NCBI GenBank assembly: GCA_031216915.1
Contig: CM062292.1
Span: 71,406,956 to 71,470,955, forward strand
Source of the DNA: Pictodentalium vernedei
Lineage: Eukaryota > Mollusca > Scaphopoda > Dentaliida > Dentaliidae
DNA: 64,000 bases
Direction of reading: 5' to 3'
The notes beneath the pieces were generated by a model. That model was not told the origin of the DNA. It made no database searches and saw only the letters and a program-made list of their open reading frames with translations. The position numbers were made by a program, and so were the translations under genes. This document shows, one piece after another, positions 34,697 to 44,409 of this stretch (position 1 is its first letter; each line of letters begins with the position of its first letter).

Positions 34697-35965
34697 ATGA
34701 CAAATATACTAGATATAACACAAAGCATAGTGAAAGATGAAAGTATTCAAGAATATGAGGTTCACGAATACGAACCGGTAACCGGAACGAGTTTGAACAA
34801 TGCGGGAGAGATAAGAATCAACGTCGAAACTCAAGATCTATTCATACATCCTAGCGAGAGTTACACAGTGGTGCAGGGACGTCTCACCAAGGAAGATGGG
34901 AGCGACTACGCCGACGACGACACGGTTACTCTAGCCAATAATGGCATCATGCATCTATTCAGTAACATAAAATACATGCCATCCGGACAAGAGACAGAAT
35001 CTGTGTTTCATCCCGGTCAGGCCACCACGATGTTCGGACTCTTGACGTATCCTGATGATTTTTCGAAATCCAGAGGACTTAATCAGCTGTGGGTGAAAGA
35101 CACCATAGGCCCTGCTAGCGCAGGCGCTGCCACGATATTCGACTACGTCGTCAAGACGTCCAGACCTAAAGGAACGTTTTCGTTCAGGATACCTTTGAAA
35201 CACATCTTCGGATTCGCGGACGATTACAACAAGATCATGTACGGATTCAAACACAATCTGACGTTGATTCGAAAAGGAAACGAGGACGCAATAGTGAAAC
35301 TCACCGTGACCGATGCAGGTAAGATAACTCTACACAAGATATCGTGGTTCGTTCCACACGTGGAGCCTTCGATCGTGGAGAAAGCGCGTCTCTACAAGAT
35401 CATAGAATCCAAGAGTAAATTACCCGTGGGATTTAGAATGAGACAGTGCGACACGGCTAGCATTCCTCTCTCCATGAATCACTTTGGTTGGAGATTGACG
35501 GTGAAATCCGCTTCCGAGAGACCGCGTTTCATCGTGGTTGCATTTCAGACCGATAGGGATGGGTCTCAGGAAAAGAATGCGTAGCTGTTTGATCACTGCC
35601 ATTTGAGAAATATGCAAGTGTTTCTGAACGCCACGAGATATCCAGCAATCGATTACAATGCATCGTTCGACAAGAACGATTTCTCCAGACTGTACGGCAC
35701 CGCCGCTGATTTTAGAAAGAAGTATCACGGTCTAGACGAATTGATGAGCAATCCTAACATATCTCCTAGCGAATACAAGTCGATGTATCCCATGTTCGTG
35801 TTCGACATCAGTAAACAGAGTGAACGACTCAAGAGTAGCGTGTTAGACATTCAGATCAAGATGCAATTCGATAGGAACGTGCCGAGAAAAACCAAAGCCT
35901 TCGCCCTGGTCCTGTCGGACAGAGAATTACAATTCGAATCGGACGGAAATAAGATGTCGAGATGA
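34697..35965 (+). pseudogene. Probable major capsid protein, interrupted by one stop
   Basis: A 295-codon frame followed, after an in-frame TAG at 35582-35584, by another 127 codons in the same frame, giving a normal length of about 422 residues for the Polinton structural protein of this kind. Recognisable segments include ITQSIVKDE, VETQDLFIHPSESY, HPGQATTMFGLL, RPKGTFSFRIPLKHIFGF, KSKLPVGFRMRQCDT, RFIVVAFQTDRDG, then FDHCHLRN, YPAIDYNASF and FALVLSDREL. I take it as the double-jelly-roll major capsid protein because it is the largest conserved structural gene and the pattern is widespread in invertebrate Polintons; a fold prediction would test this. Only the single stop interrupts it. It is the last gene of the left rightward block. 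Confidence 0.75.
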
Positions 35966-35984
35966 GTGTGTGAAAAAAAAATAA

Positions 35985-36133
35985 AAAACAAAAAAAAATA
36001 AAAAGTAATGTGTGATTATTAAAAACAAAAACAAAAAAAAATAAATAAAGTAATGTGATCTAGAGAGATTGAACATCTTTCTAAATCTCATTACTTTTGT
36101 TTTTTTTTGTTTTTAATAATCACACATTATTTT
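35985..36133. terminator. Large A/T-armed hairpin at a convergent gene junction
   Basis: TAATGTGTGATTATTAAAAAC on the left is repeated inverted as GTTTTTAATAATCACACATTA on the right, with long A and T runs next to each arm. Inside lies a second stem, AAGTAATG / CATTACTT. It sits exactly between the ends of the capsid gene (plus) and the fibre gene (minus). It probably marks transcript ends for both, as hairpins do in some giant viruses and virophages; that role is inferred. Confidence 0.6.
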
Positions 36134-36160
36134 TTTTTTAATTCATTATTTTCCACGCGT

Positions 36161-37517
36161 TCACTGTTTGTTCAAAGGATCTAGTTCGATCAGTAGACTC
36201 ACCACGGAAGTGGCAGCTTCGGGATTATTGGTTTTCGTGACGAAATTAATCCTGTCTCCAGCGTTCACTTTGAGAGGCGTGCCGAACGTGCTAACATTCG
36301 CGTGTTGATTCTCAGTCTTTTCGACACTGTATCTCTTATCGCTCTCCACACTATTCACCATGAGATTGACGACCGCTCTGTTATTCAAATCCGAGGAAGC
36401 CAGACTCATTTGAAGGATTTCACCTCCCAATGGCATGGGATATCCAACCTGACCATGTTTCGATCCTCTACCTCCATTTCCGAAAGACCACTCGGCTTTT
36501 CCCTCATCTAAGGCGCCGGCCTCTTCGGCCCACATGGTGATCAATTGTCTAGCATATTTGACTTTCTCCACCACTGAAATCAGGGTGCAGGCATCCGACA
36601 TGTTCACGGGATCCAGTAGATTCGTGAGCGCGTGTCCACCCATGTCTAGTTTACCTTCCATGATGTCGCCCTTTCTCCAGACCGAGTTGTCGTCCACGTA
36701 CTTCCTGCTTACCGTGCTGGAATCGAATTCGGGATCGTGATCGAGACCGAATAAATTGTGACCATTCATGTTGATGCCACCCTCCATGATTTCCACCAGA
36801 TTCTTTGTTCAGGTAGAGATCGTCCACTTGCGATTCTAGGTATTCTTGCGATTGTATCACGGCAGAATCTACGTAGACCTTGTTGACCGCGGTTCAGTCC
36901 ACATCCGTGTCATCGATTTTCGACAGATTCAATATCTTGTGGAATCCCGCATTCAGATCCGATTTCATTTCTCGTCTGTCAGACTTTCTCTGTTCCAGAT
37001 CTACGTAGTGTTTGGTCGCCACGTCCTTGGGATTCGTGGGAGTGGCCACGTTCGTTATCTTGTTAGAATTGGCGTTCAATTCCGAGTGCATCGTTTTCAG
37101 AATGTATCTATTTCTCAGGTGTTTGCTCAACCTTGCATGAGAGTCGTCCGCGTATTTCTTGGTCACGGCATCAGTGGGATCTATGGGATTCGCGACGTTC
37201 ACCAAACGTTTGGATTTCAGATCGAGATCGTCGGTCATGGTTTTATCCACGTAATTATCCAGCAGGATTCTTTCGAAATCGGCGTTCCTCCTGTCGACAT
37301 ATTTTTTAGTCGCAGCATCTGCGAGATCTATCGTCTCGGGAAGATTGTAGAGCTTCTTATCGTTCATGTTCAAAGGTTCTTCTCGAGGTTTGTATCTCCG
37401 AACGTAACGTTCGTCCAAGTTGGCAACGTCATAACCATCGTCGACTTCGAACGTCTTCCTCTTCTTTCTCGGGTTGACTTTTTCGTCGTCACTTCTACCA
37501 AATTTATCGACTGGCAT
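36161..37517 (-). pseudogene. Phage-tail-fibre-like fibre protein, disrupted
   Basis: Roughly 450 codons in three blocks. The N-terminal block (37517-36894) and the next contain about six repeats of the type N/D-x-x-x-x-x-I/L-x-N-L/V...TKKYVD (KLYNLPETIDLADAATKKYVD-like, RLVNVANPIDPTDAVTKKY, KITNVATPTNPKDVATKHY), the pattern of bacteriophage tail-fibre shafts. The C-terminal part (WAEEAGALDEGKAEWSFGN, GQVGYPMPLGGEIL) looks like a beta-rich knob. In this virus-like element it would form trimeric spikes for attachment. Breaks: an in-frame TGA at 36894-36896 and a frameshift at about 36795-36810. Upstream lies a TATATATAAAGA motif. The antisense long frame 36846-37553 is a shadow. Confidence 0.82.
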
Positions 37518-37644
37518 GTTGTTGTTGTAAGGATTTTTTTTTTTGTTTTTTAGAAAAATGTGTTCAAAATGCAGTTTATTAAAAATGAACTATGTTATTT
37601 TATTTTTCGTTTTTATTCGATTAAAATTTTTTTTAAATAATTTT

Positions 37645-37660
37645 TTATCTTTATATATAC
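37645..37660 (-). promoter_or_regulatory. Minus-strand TATATATAAAGAT promoter-like motif
   Basis: Read on the minus strand GTATATATAAAGATAAAAAA lies about 130 bases upstream of the fibre start at 37517 and right after the protease stop. Same motif as on the plus strand. Confidence 0.45.
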
Positions 37661-37684
37661 TATAAAAAAAAAAAAAATCTCTCT

Positions 37685-38119
37685 CTAATGTAAATCATTG
37701 AGAATGTCTTGAAATCGATCTCCTTTAGACCATCTCTTGAGAACGTAGAGACACGGGTGACCGCAAAACACTTGATCTGGTGATTGCACTTGTTCCGTGT
37801 TGTAACGAACCATCGATTTGTTGAAATAGTTCTTTATTTCTTTTGGCGGTGAGATTCCGTAGCTGTCGAAATAATAATTTTTCTTCTTCCCGTTCTTCAT
37901 CCACGCCACCCAGTGAGTGCCTTCACCCGATGAATTGTCTAGATTTAAAATTCCACATTCCGATTGTCGAGGTCTTCTCTTCAGCAAGGCATCTCTGGAA
38001 AACACTCCTAGAAAATCTTCGATTTTCAAATCTTTTGCCGCATTCAACAGATCGATGTTGGATAGGGGTTCGTTGGGTAAGATGACACCTTCTACGGATA
38101 TCTTTATTTTCTTATTCAT
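37685..38119 (-). CDS. Adenain-like cysteine protease (144 aa)
   Basis: The protease that matures virion proteins in Polintons and adenoviruses. Catalytic candidates in the right order: His69 in GEGTHWVAW, Asp85 in YYFDSYG, Gln110/112 in TEQVQ, and Cys119 in VFCGHPCLYVL. Length is short but within the range of Polinton C5/C48-type enzymes. It is transcribed leftward between the polymerase (upstream) and the fibre. The frame is intact and starts at an ATG followed by the basic KKIKISVEGV segment. It would act inside assembling particles on the structural proteins of this element; substrates are not visible. Confidence 0.88.
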   Translation of the reverse strand: MNKKIKISVEGVILPNEPLSNIDLLNAAKDLKIEDFLGVFSRDALLKRRPRQSECGILNLDNSSGEGTHWVAWMKNGKKKNYYFDSYGISPPKEIKNYFNKSMVRYNTEQVQSPDQVFCGHPCLYVLKRWSKGDRFQDILNDLH

Positions 38120-38211
38120 AAATAAGTATATATTTTTTTTATTTATTTTATTATAATTTACTAAAAATGACGTTATTTTTTTTTTCTATTTTTTTTCTTT
38201 TTCTTTTTAAA

Positions 38212-41200
38212 CTAACTTTCTTTGATGTCACTATCGATTTCCATAATTTTGTGTTCATCTAATTCTTCTTGATTTTCTGGAATCCTATCATCCACAATCG
38301 TATCTGGAATCTTATCATCCACAATCGCATCTAGAATCCAATCATCCACATTCATATCGACTATAGTTAGTTCCGCAGTCCAATGTCCGAGTGCCAAAGT
38401 GCTTATTTTATCATCTAATATGAATCTGTTATCATCGTCGGCCGTCAGCGAAATCTTGTTGACTATTTTGATATAAAGTCGTGATTTTCGCTTCGAATCG
38501 ATTTCATAGTCTTATACACCAGACCACTTCCTAACAGACAATCTTTATACTCTTGGAAAGAGATGTTTTTCTTCACCACGCACGCCTTAACTCCTTTGCA
38601 CTTCTTGATCTCTTCATCATCTTCTAGACGATAAGCATACAGTTTGGGTCTCAAGCCTACGAATTCGACGATCTGTTACCACCGCTCTCGTCCTTAAATT
38701 TACCCAACACCTTCTTGTTGTCGTTCGATTGAATGTTGGACGGGTGATCGACAGGATAATTGCTCGTGTCGAACCACTTGGCCACGATATATCTCGGTAG
38801 ATGTCTTTCGTCTCTATCTCATAAACTAAACTGTCCGTGTCGGTGAACAGTAATTTGGCTTTGTCAACAAATTTTCGTTTGACGTAATCGTAGTGAAACT
38901 CGTACATCAATCGCTTGCTGACATCTAAGATGATCGGTCCGAGATAATACGGTTTGTCGAACTTCAGGTGCGTCTTTTGCATGTGAACGGCCACTAGATT
39001 TTCGCCGAATATGGTTCGGTGTTTGTAATTGGGTTTCGCCACTAATTTTTTAGCTCTTTTCTCAGACGTGACGAGTTGAACGTCAGTTCTCTTCCTGATG
39101 TTTCCATCGATTTGCCATACACGCAGTTGTTCATGAGTTTGAAGAAATCTTTTTTGAAATTGTTCTCGGCTCGGGTTCTGAGATTCGTGTTGAGATCGAT
39201 GTATTTTTTCATCCAAGGCTCTTCGTCGAATCGAATGATGCGATGTATGTCGACTAATTTCATCCCGTAATCGACGTACTGTTTCAAATTCTCGCTGTAG
39301 ACGACGTAGTTACATTTGCTAAATAAATTGGGAATGAGTTTTTCCTCGTCTCCTTCGTTCGGTTCCATTCGTTCGGGAGCCAGCGGATAATCGTTGTGTG
39401 GATCGTGTAATTCTTCCGGATAGTTCAAATCGACTTCTAAAATGCAAGGATAGTCTCTCCATTTTTGCATCTCTTCCGGTTCCTTCACCCATTCGAAATT
39501 TCCAATCGGTAAAGGATGACTCATAGCCCAACCGTACAGATTATTGGCGTCCCAATACTGTATGTATTTAGTCGACCGTTTCGAATCGAAACCTTCTTTC
39601 ATGTAGGGATTGTTAGCTTCAGAATATCTGTGAGAGATCATCGAGACGCCACCTCTCGCAGCCCTTTCGAACATGAGCAACATGTCCACGTCGGATAATA
39701 ATTCCAATTGGACTTTGGTGGTCTTCAACAGAGCATCCCACGCCAGACCAGGTGCGGTGAAATACCAAGCGGGATCCAGATCATAATTTTGACGACAGAC
39801 GTCTCGAAAATTTTCGAACACGTCTGCCAAGAGTAGAACGTCAGTCTTCAGATAGAGATCATGATAATCTCTCATGGTTTTCATATCGAATGATTTCCAC
39901 ACGTTTTTAGCATGTTCGTAATTCGCGTCGGAAATGTCGGATTCGTATAATTTCGAATAAAAATCTTCTTTCGAAGGTAGTGCGGTGTCTTCGAATCTCT
40001 TTAGATCGTTCATGTAATCGTAAGGATAGACTCCTTTCCTCAACATGACGTCTACTCGTTCTCCGAAATGTTCGCTCGTGATTTTAAATTTATCCTTGCT
40101 CATGTTATCAACTAATTTTTCCAGAGCGGTCGATATGAATTTAAAACTGTCAATGAAACGTATGCCTCTACGAATGGATTTCGTTTTTTCTTCCAACGTC
40201 TCTCCGTCGATTATTCTTTTCTTCTCCATGAGCTTCCATTTTGTGAAGGAAATGTATCTTTCTTTGCTGTTTGCGATGCTATTTAATTCTTCGTGTGAGG
40301 TGCCGAGATTTTTCACGAACAGATGACTGTCGTAACCCGAGAGATTGTGAAACATCACCGGACAGAAAGCGGCATCTAGATATTTTAAATTACACTTGCT
40401 GTGAGCCGGACCGCGATACAGACCTGTGTAATGATCGTGGTCTCTGACCTTCTTATTTTCCTCCAAATTCTCGTCGAACGATTGTCTGCATATGTGACAT
40501 TCGGTGGCTCTGTTATTTTCGTCCAGCTGCTCTCGCGTGATGATCATTTTCGCCGGAGTTTTGAATTTGTCGTATAACATTTGAAGTTACCATTCTAACT
40601 CTTCCACGAAACTTTGAGCCACGTCGTCATCTTCATACTGTTTCGTGTAGGTGAAGGGAACCATGTCATGTTGCGAGTCGAAAGCGCATTTCACGTAAAT
40701 GCAATAGCCCGAAGGTATGTGTTTTTGATATTTTTCGACGTAACTTTGAAGAGCGTTGGGTTGACAGGAACTCATTTTCGTGGTGAAACATTCGAAATCG
40801 GCGTACACGACGAATGGTACTTTTAACCTTCTATTGTGATTTTCAAACTTCACAATGGTGTTGGGTTTGGGCATTTCGACGGCGACACCTTGATTTTCGT
40901 TGCAATATTCCTGATGTTTCGCCAACGAGTCTTCGCTGTGAAACACGTTCATGCAATTGTAACATAAAGATATCTTTCCATTATGATTATTATTTTGTTT
41001 CGACAGTAATCGGCTCGGATGTTTAACCCAACAATAATGATGATTGTCACCATTCGAAATCAATAATAAAATAATCGTCTTTTCTCTTCCGAGATACGAA
41101 GTCAATCTGAGAGGATAGATATTTTGTTTTTCATCGCATCCCAAGACGTTCACCGCTACGGTGGGATTTTGTGCCTCGAAACGTTTGATGTGTTTTAACT

Positions 41201-42288
41201 GCGTTGGAAAAGTCACTCCGGTCCAATCGAGATTTTTAGAAGTTACCTCGTAAGAAGAAACTCTTTCGATGTTCATTTTGACAGGGTATAAAGCGGAAGT
41301 GACTGCTCATTTAAAACACTGATCATCTTTATTTTTCACGTTGATCACGGCGTGTTTTTTTGCTAGGAAATACGGTAATTTCACATAGGAAGACCCTTAC
41401 AACAAATCGTTTTTAGTTATGTGAATTTCGAGTTTCAACATCTCACCGAACGTCCAATTACTACCTTCATGTTGATAGTTCACGAGAGACATCAACATCT
41501 TGTCTTTCATCTTTTCAAAAACGTCCGATAAATCTGAACCTCGAAATAAGGGTTCGACGTTAGATCTGAAATATGCATTTTTCACGATGCTCTCACCGGA
41601 CTTCACGTCGATTTTATTCATCATGCAATGGAGTATCATCTTAATTTTTAGTCCCACATTCATGTGTTTGCGAAACAAATCCAATACTTTTTTCTTCACC
41701 CATTCCATGAACAATTTCAGATCGATTTTCTTCAACGAGGGGAACCACGTCGAAAGTTTTAAAAATACCTTTGATCGCACTTTCCCGTTCCAAGGACTTC
41801 GATTGAAATAGTTCAGTGGTGAGTCGCACTAGATATTTTTCTCCTTTCCCTTCGTCTATTGCTCGTTGAAGTTCACTCGATATATCTCGTTTGCCTAGAA
41901 TCTGATGTGCATCACTCGTTTTCGTTTTTCTTTTCTTTTCTTTGGAAACTTGAAGTTCTTCTTCAACGGCTTTTCGTTTAGTCATCTTCTTATTTTTCAC
42001 AATCGAAACGTTTTTGGTTTTTTTCGACATCGGCATTTCGATTCCTTTTACTATCTTTTTCTTCTTCTTCTCATTTTTCACAACCGATGCATTTTTTGAC
42101 GTCGTTGCTATCAGCATTTTGTTTGCCTTTCCATTGTTTCGCAAATGTTTCTGTATGACATCAATCTTTTTTGATTTAGTTCTATGATTTCTGAAATGTG
42201 AAATTTTTAATAGTTTACAAATCTCGTTTAACTGTGGTATGGTTTTCTCATTTAAATTTTCCAATTTTTTTTTATCTGTTTGTTTCAT
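38212..42288 (-). pseudogene. Protein-primed family B DNA polymerase, multiply disrupted
   Basis: About 1,360 codons over 4.08 kb. N-terminus: SAP-like helix (PQLNEICKLLKISHF) and a Lys-rich linker. Then exonuclease motifs VVYADFECF, HNLSGYDSHLF and YHDLYLKTDVLLLADVF, a zinc/HNH-type insert (CHICRQSF...RDHDHYTGLYRG...HSKCN), and polymerase motifs A (YWDANNLYGWAM), B (KLMNNCVYGKSME) and C (LLFTDTDSLVYEI). It would copy the element with a terminal-protein primer. Breaks: frame changes at about 41770, 39105, 38787, 38680 and 38468, and in-frame stops at 41397-41399 (TAA), 41307-41309 (TGA) and 40587-40589 (TAA). Such density rules out a functional product unless many are sequence errors. Confidence 0.93.
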
Positions 42289-42413
42289 TTTGTAAGAATA
42301 TATTTTTTTTCTGAATTTTGTATTTAAATAATTATTTTAAATATATATAATAGAAAAAAAAAAAAAGTTAAATTTTAAATTCGATTTTTTTTTTTTCTTT
42401 AATGTGTTTTTAT

Positions 42414-43046
42414 TCAAAAACAATTTAAGACCACTTTTATTTCTCGCTCGCAAACCAAACATGTTTTCTCGTCTTCGGAATGACATTCTCTACAGTAACG
42501 CAGGTGTGCGCACGGTAGAAACAAGACGTTTGCGACACCTTCGCAGACCAGACACTTAGTGGTGAATGTTTTACTCGGTTTGTGTCCGATGAGTGACGAT
42601 AACTCGTCCGCTTCCGCCATGAATTTGATGAGATGTTCTAAAGTCATGAATTGAGACAGGGTCTTGTTCGCAATGTTTAACGCATCGTACAATTGTTCCT
42701 CGGTGTATCCAAGTTGTAACATATCCATCAATAATTTTTGGTTTTTATCTCTATCCCTCTCTTCGTCATGGATTTTGATCAATCTCAACATTAGCATCTT
42801 GTTCAAATAATCACATTCGTCTTTTTCAATATTACTTATGTGTTCTAGTAAAGGTACGTCATGAGGTTCCCAATTCATCAAATGTATGTCGCAACAAAAA
42901 CATTTGACTTTGTCGCCTCTACCCACGTAAACGAAACCCGCCGCGGCTAAATCTTCGGGTTTTTGAGGGAGATGCGAAGGCCAATTTTTAAATGTTTGAA
43001 GTCTTGCACGTTCTAGACTATAATTTGGATGTTTGGACTTGATCAT
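42414..43046 (-). CDS. Inhibitor of apoptosis: BIR + RING protein (210 aa)
   Basis: A BIR domain occupies residues about 12-80, with zinc ligands Cys49, Cys52, His69 and Cys78 in the CX2CX16HX8C spacing of BIRs and the GFVYVGRGDKVKCFCC core. A RING finger is C-terminal (about 167-208: CLVCEGVANVLFLPCAHLRYC and CLVC). IAPs bind caspases or IAP-antagonists and act as ubiquitin ligases; baculovirus IAPs block host cell death. The gene looks host-acquired and would keep an infected cell alive. It is upstream of the polymerase on the same strand and is intact; it faces away from the twin genes across a 167-bp AT-rich gap with a TATATATAAAGAG motif. Confidence 0.92.
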   Translation of the reverse strand: MIKSKHPNYSLERARLQTFKNWPSHLPQKPEDLAAAGFVYVGRGDKVKCFCCDIHLMNWEPHDVPLLEHISNIEKDECDYLNKMLMLRLIKIHDEERDRDKNQKLLMDMLQLGYTEEQLYDALNIANKTLSQFMTLEHLIKFMAEADELSSLIGHKPSKTFTTKCLVCEGVANVLFLPCAHLRYCRECHSEDEKTCLVCEREIKVVLNCF

Positions 43047-43100
43047 TGTTTTTTACCTCAAAATTGAGTTTGTAAGAATTTTTTTTTTTTTTAACTTTTA

Positions 43101-43120
43101 TTTATATATAAAGAGAAATA
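43101..43120 (+). promoter_or_regulatory. TATATATAAAGAGAAA promoter-like motif in divergent gap
   Basis: TTTATATATAAAGAGAAATA lies in the 167-bp gap between the leftward IAP and the rightward twin 1. The plus-strand motif is about 95-110 bases before the twin 1 start; it is the consensus form of this element's motif. Confidence 0.5.
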
Positions 43121-43213
43121 AAGAGAAACTTTTTTTTAACAAATTATTATTTAAATACAAAATTTAAAATATACATTATTTGTAAGAATTCATAAAAAAC
43201 CAAATAATCGATC

Positions 43214-43663
43214 ATGACAACAACACCTAAAAGATGCGAATTGAAATTGAAACGAGACGAAAAGTATGAGAAATCCAGTTTTAATATCTATACATTACAA
43301 CCACACGATCCCATTGAATTGAATGATGTCGAGATGGTGGACTTAGAGCGCTACTGCCACAAATATCGAATGTGTTTGAAAGTGGATGAAGCCGCGCTCG
43401 ATTTGTTTTACGAATACCAAAGCGAACTGCTGATTAATATCATCGTCGCCGAAGACAGAGAATTCGATAGGGGTGATTTATTGTTGTCCTATGGAGGTTA
43501 CATATATCCAATAATCTCACCCGAACTCGTGAAGAAATCAGTTGGTGAGAGCACATTCGCCTATGAAAAAAAACTCAAAAGAGTAAAGATAAACATTCAC
43601 ACCATTTTCGTATGTGGAAAAATGACGAATGCCAACTTGCTAATAACGGACTTGGAAATATAA
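43214..43663 (+). CDS. Unknown 149-aa protein, tandem twin 1
   Basis: I recognise no family. It begins TTTPKRCELKLKR and contains HDPIELNDVE, DEAALDLFYEYQS, IIVAEDREFD and the C-terminal LLITDLEI, all shared with the gene at 43860. Predicted mixed alpha/beta, no transmembrane segment or signal peptide. Two differences from its twin stand out: it keeps YCHKYRMCLKVD instead of KYEKYKMPLKLD, and VCGKMTNAN instead of EKGEDTSVN. It is rightward, between the divergent IAP and the twin. A recent tandem duplication is likely, perhaps a host-interaction gene under diversification (inference). Confidence 0.72.
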   Translation: MTTTPKRCELKLKRDEKYEKSSFNIYTLQPHDPIELNDVEMVDLERYCHKYRMCLKVDEAALDLFYEYQSELLINIIVAEDREFDRGDLLLSYGGYIYPIISPELVKKSVGESTFAYEKKLKRVKINIHTIFVCGKMTNANLLITDLEI

Positions 43664-43786
43664 ACAATAGAGAGATTGAAATTAAAATTTAACTTTTTAT
43701 ATATATATATATATAAAGAGAAAAAAAACTTTTACTAAAAAAAATTTTACATTAAAGAAAATTAAAAATTAAAAAAAACAACTTTT

Positions 43787-43806
43787 TATATATATATAAA
43801 GAGTAA
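43787..43806 (+). promoter_or_regulatory. TATATATATAAAGAG promoter-like motif
   Basis: Second copy of the upstream region of the twin genes. TATATATATAAAGAGTAAAA lies about 55-75 bases before the start of twin 2. A further TA-run/AAAGAG copy at 43699-43724 follows twin 1, so the upstream sequence was duplicated with the gene. Confidence 0.5.
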
Positions 43807-43859
43807 AAAAAAAAAAAACTTTTTAAACAAATTATTATTTAAATACTAAATAATCGATC

Positions 43860-44309
43860 ATGAAGACAACAACACCTAAAAGATGCGAATTGAAATTGAA
43901 ACGAGTTGAAACGTATAAGAAATTCGGTCATAAAATCTATAGATTACAACGACACGATCCCATCGAATTGAACGAGGTTGAGACGAAGGGCTTAGAGCAC
44001 AAATACGAGAAATATAAGATGCCTTTGAAATTGGACGAAGCCGCGCTCGATTTGATTTACGAGTACCAAAGCAATCTACAGAACATTGTCATCGCCGAAG
44101 ATAGAGAATTCGACAAGGACGATTTGTCGTTGCCTTATGTAAATTACATATTTCCAAACATCTCATTCGAACTCATGAAGAAATTGGGTGGTGAGAGCGA
44201 GTTGACTGATGTAAAAAAACTCAAAAGAATAAAGATAAAAATTCAACACGTTTTCGAAAAAGGAGAAGACACGAGCGTCAACATGCTAATAACGGACTTG
44301 GAAATATAA
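43860..44309 (+). CDS. Unknown 149-aa protein, tandem twin 2
   Basis: Paralogue of the gene at 43214 with the same length and ends, about two thirds identical by eye. Conserved blocks: TTPKRCELKLKR, HDPIELNEVE, LDEAALDLIYEYQS, VIAEDREFDKDDLSLPY and NMLITDLEI. Lys/Glu-rich between blocks. No domain recognised. It ends 65 bases before the convergent gene at 44375, with a hairpin between. Both copies are intact even though the polymerase is not, which is compatible with their being short, with host selection, or with chance. Confidence 0.72.
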   Translation: MKTTTPKRCELKLKRVETYKKFGHKIYRLQRHDPIELNEVETKGLEHKYEKYKMPLKLDEAALDLIYEYQSNLQNIVIAEDREFDKDDLSLPYVNYIFPNISFELMKKLGGESELTDVKKLKRIKIKIQHVFEKGEDTSVNMLITDLEI

Positions 44310-44343
44310 ACAATAGAGTGATTGATTTTTAGCGAAGAAAAAT

Positions 44344-44409
44344 GAAAAAAAAAAAAAAAGTAATAAGATCATCTTTAGATCTCATTTACTTTTTTTTTTT
44401 TTTTTTTTT
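44344..44409. terminator. A/T-armed hairpin at second convergent junction
   Basis: An A run plus GTAATAAGATC on the left pairs with GATCTCATTTAC plus a T run on the right, loop ATCTTTA. It fills the gap between twin 2 (plus, ends 44309) and the 151-aa gene (minus, ends 44375). The right arm overlaps the last codons of the leftward gene. Same layout as the hairpin at 35985-36133. Confidence 0.6.

Noticed and set aside
36846-37553. 235-codon plus-strand frame
   Set aside because: It lies antisense to the fibre gene, lacks any motif, and its Arg/Val/Ile-rich composition is what the complement of the fibre repeats would give.
33646-41400. Stop-codon reassignment or read-through explaining in-frame TGA, TAA and TAG in the element
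   Set aside because: All three stop types occur and frameshifts occur too, while intact genes of the element end in ordinary stops; decay or sequence error explains it better.
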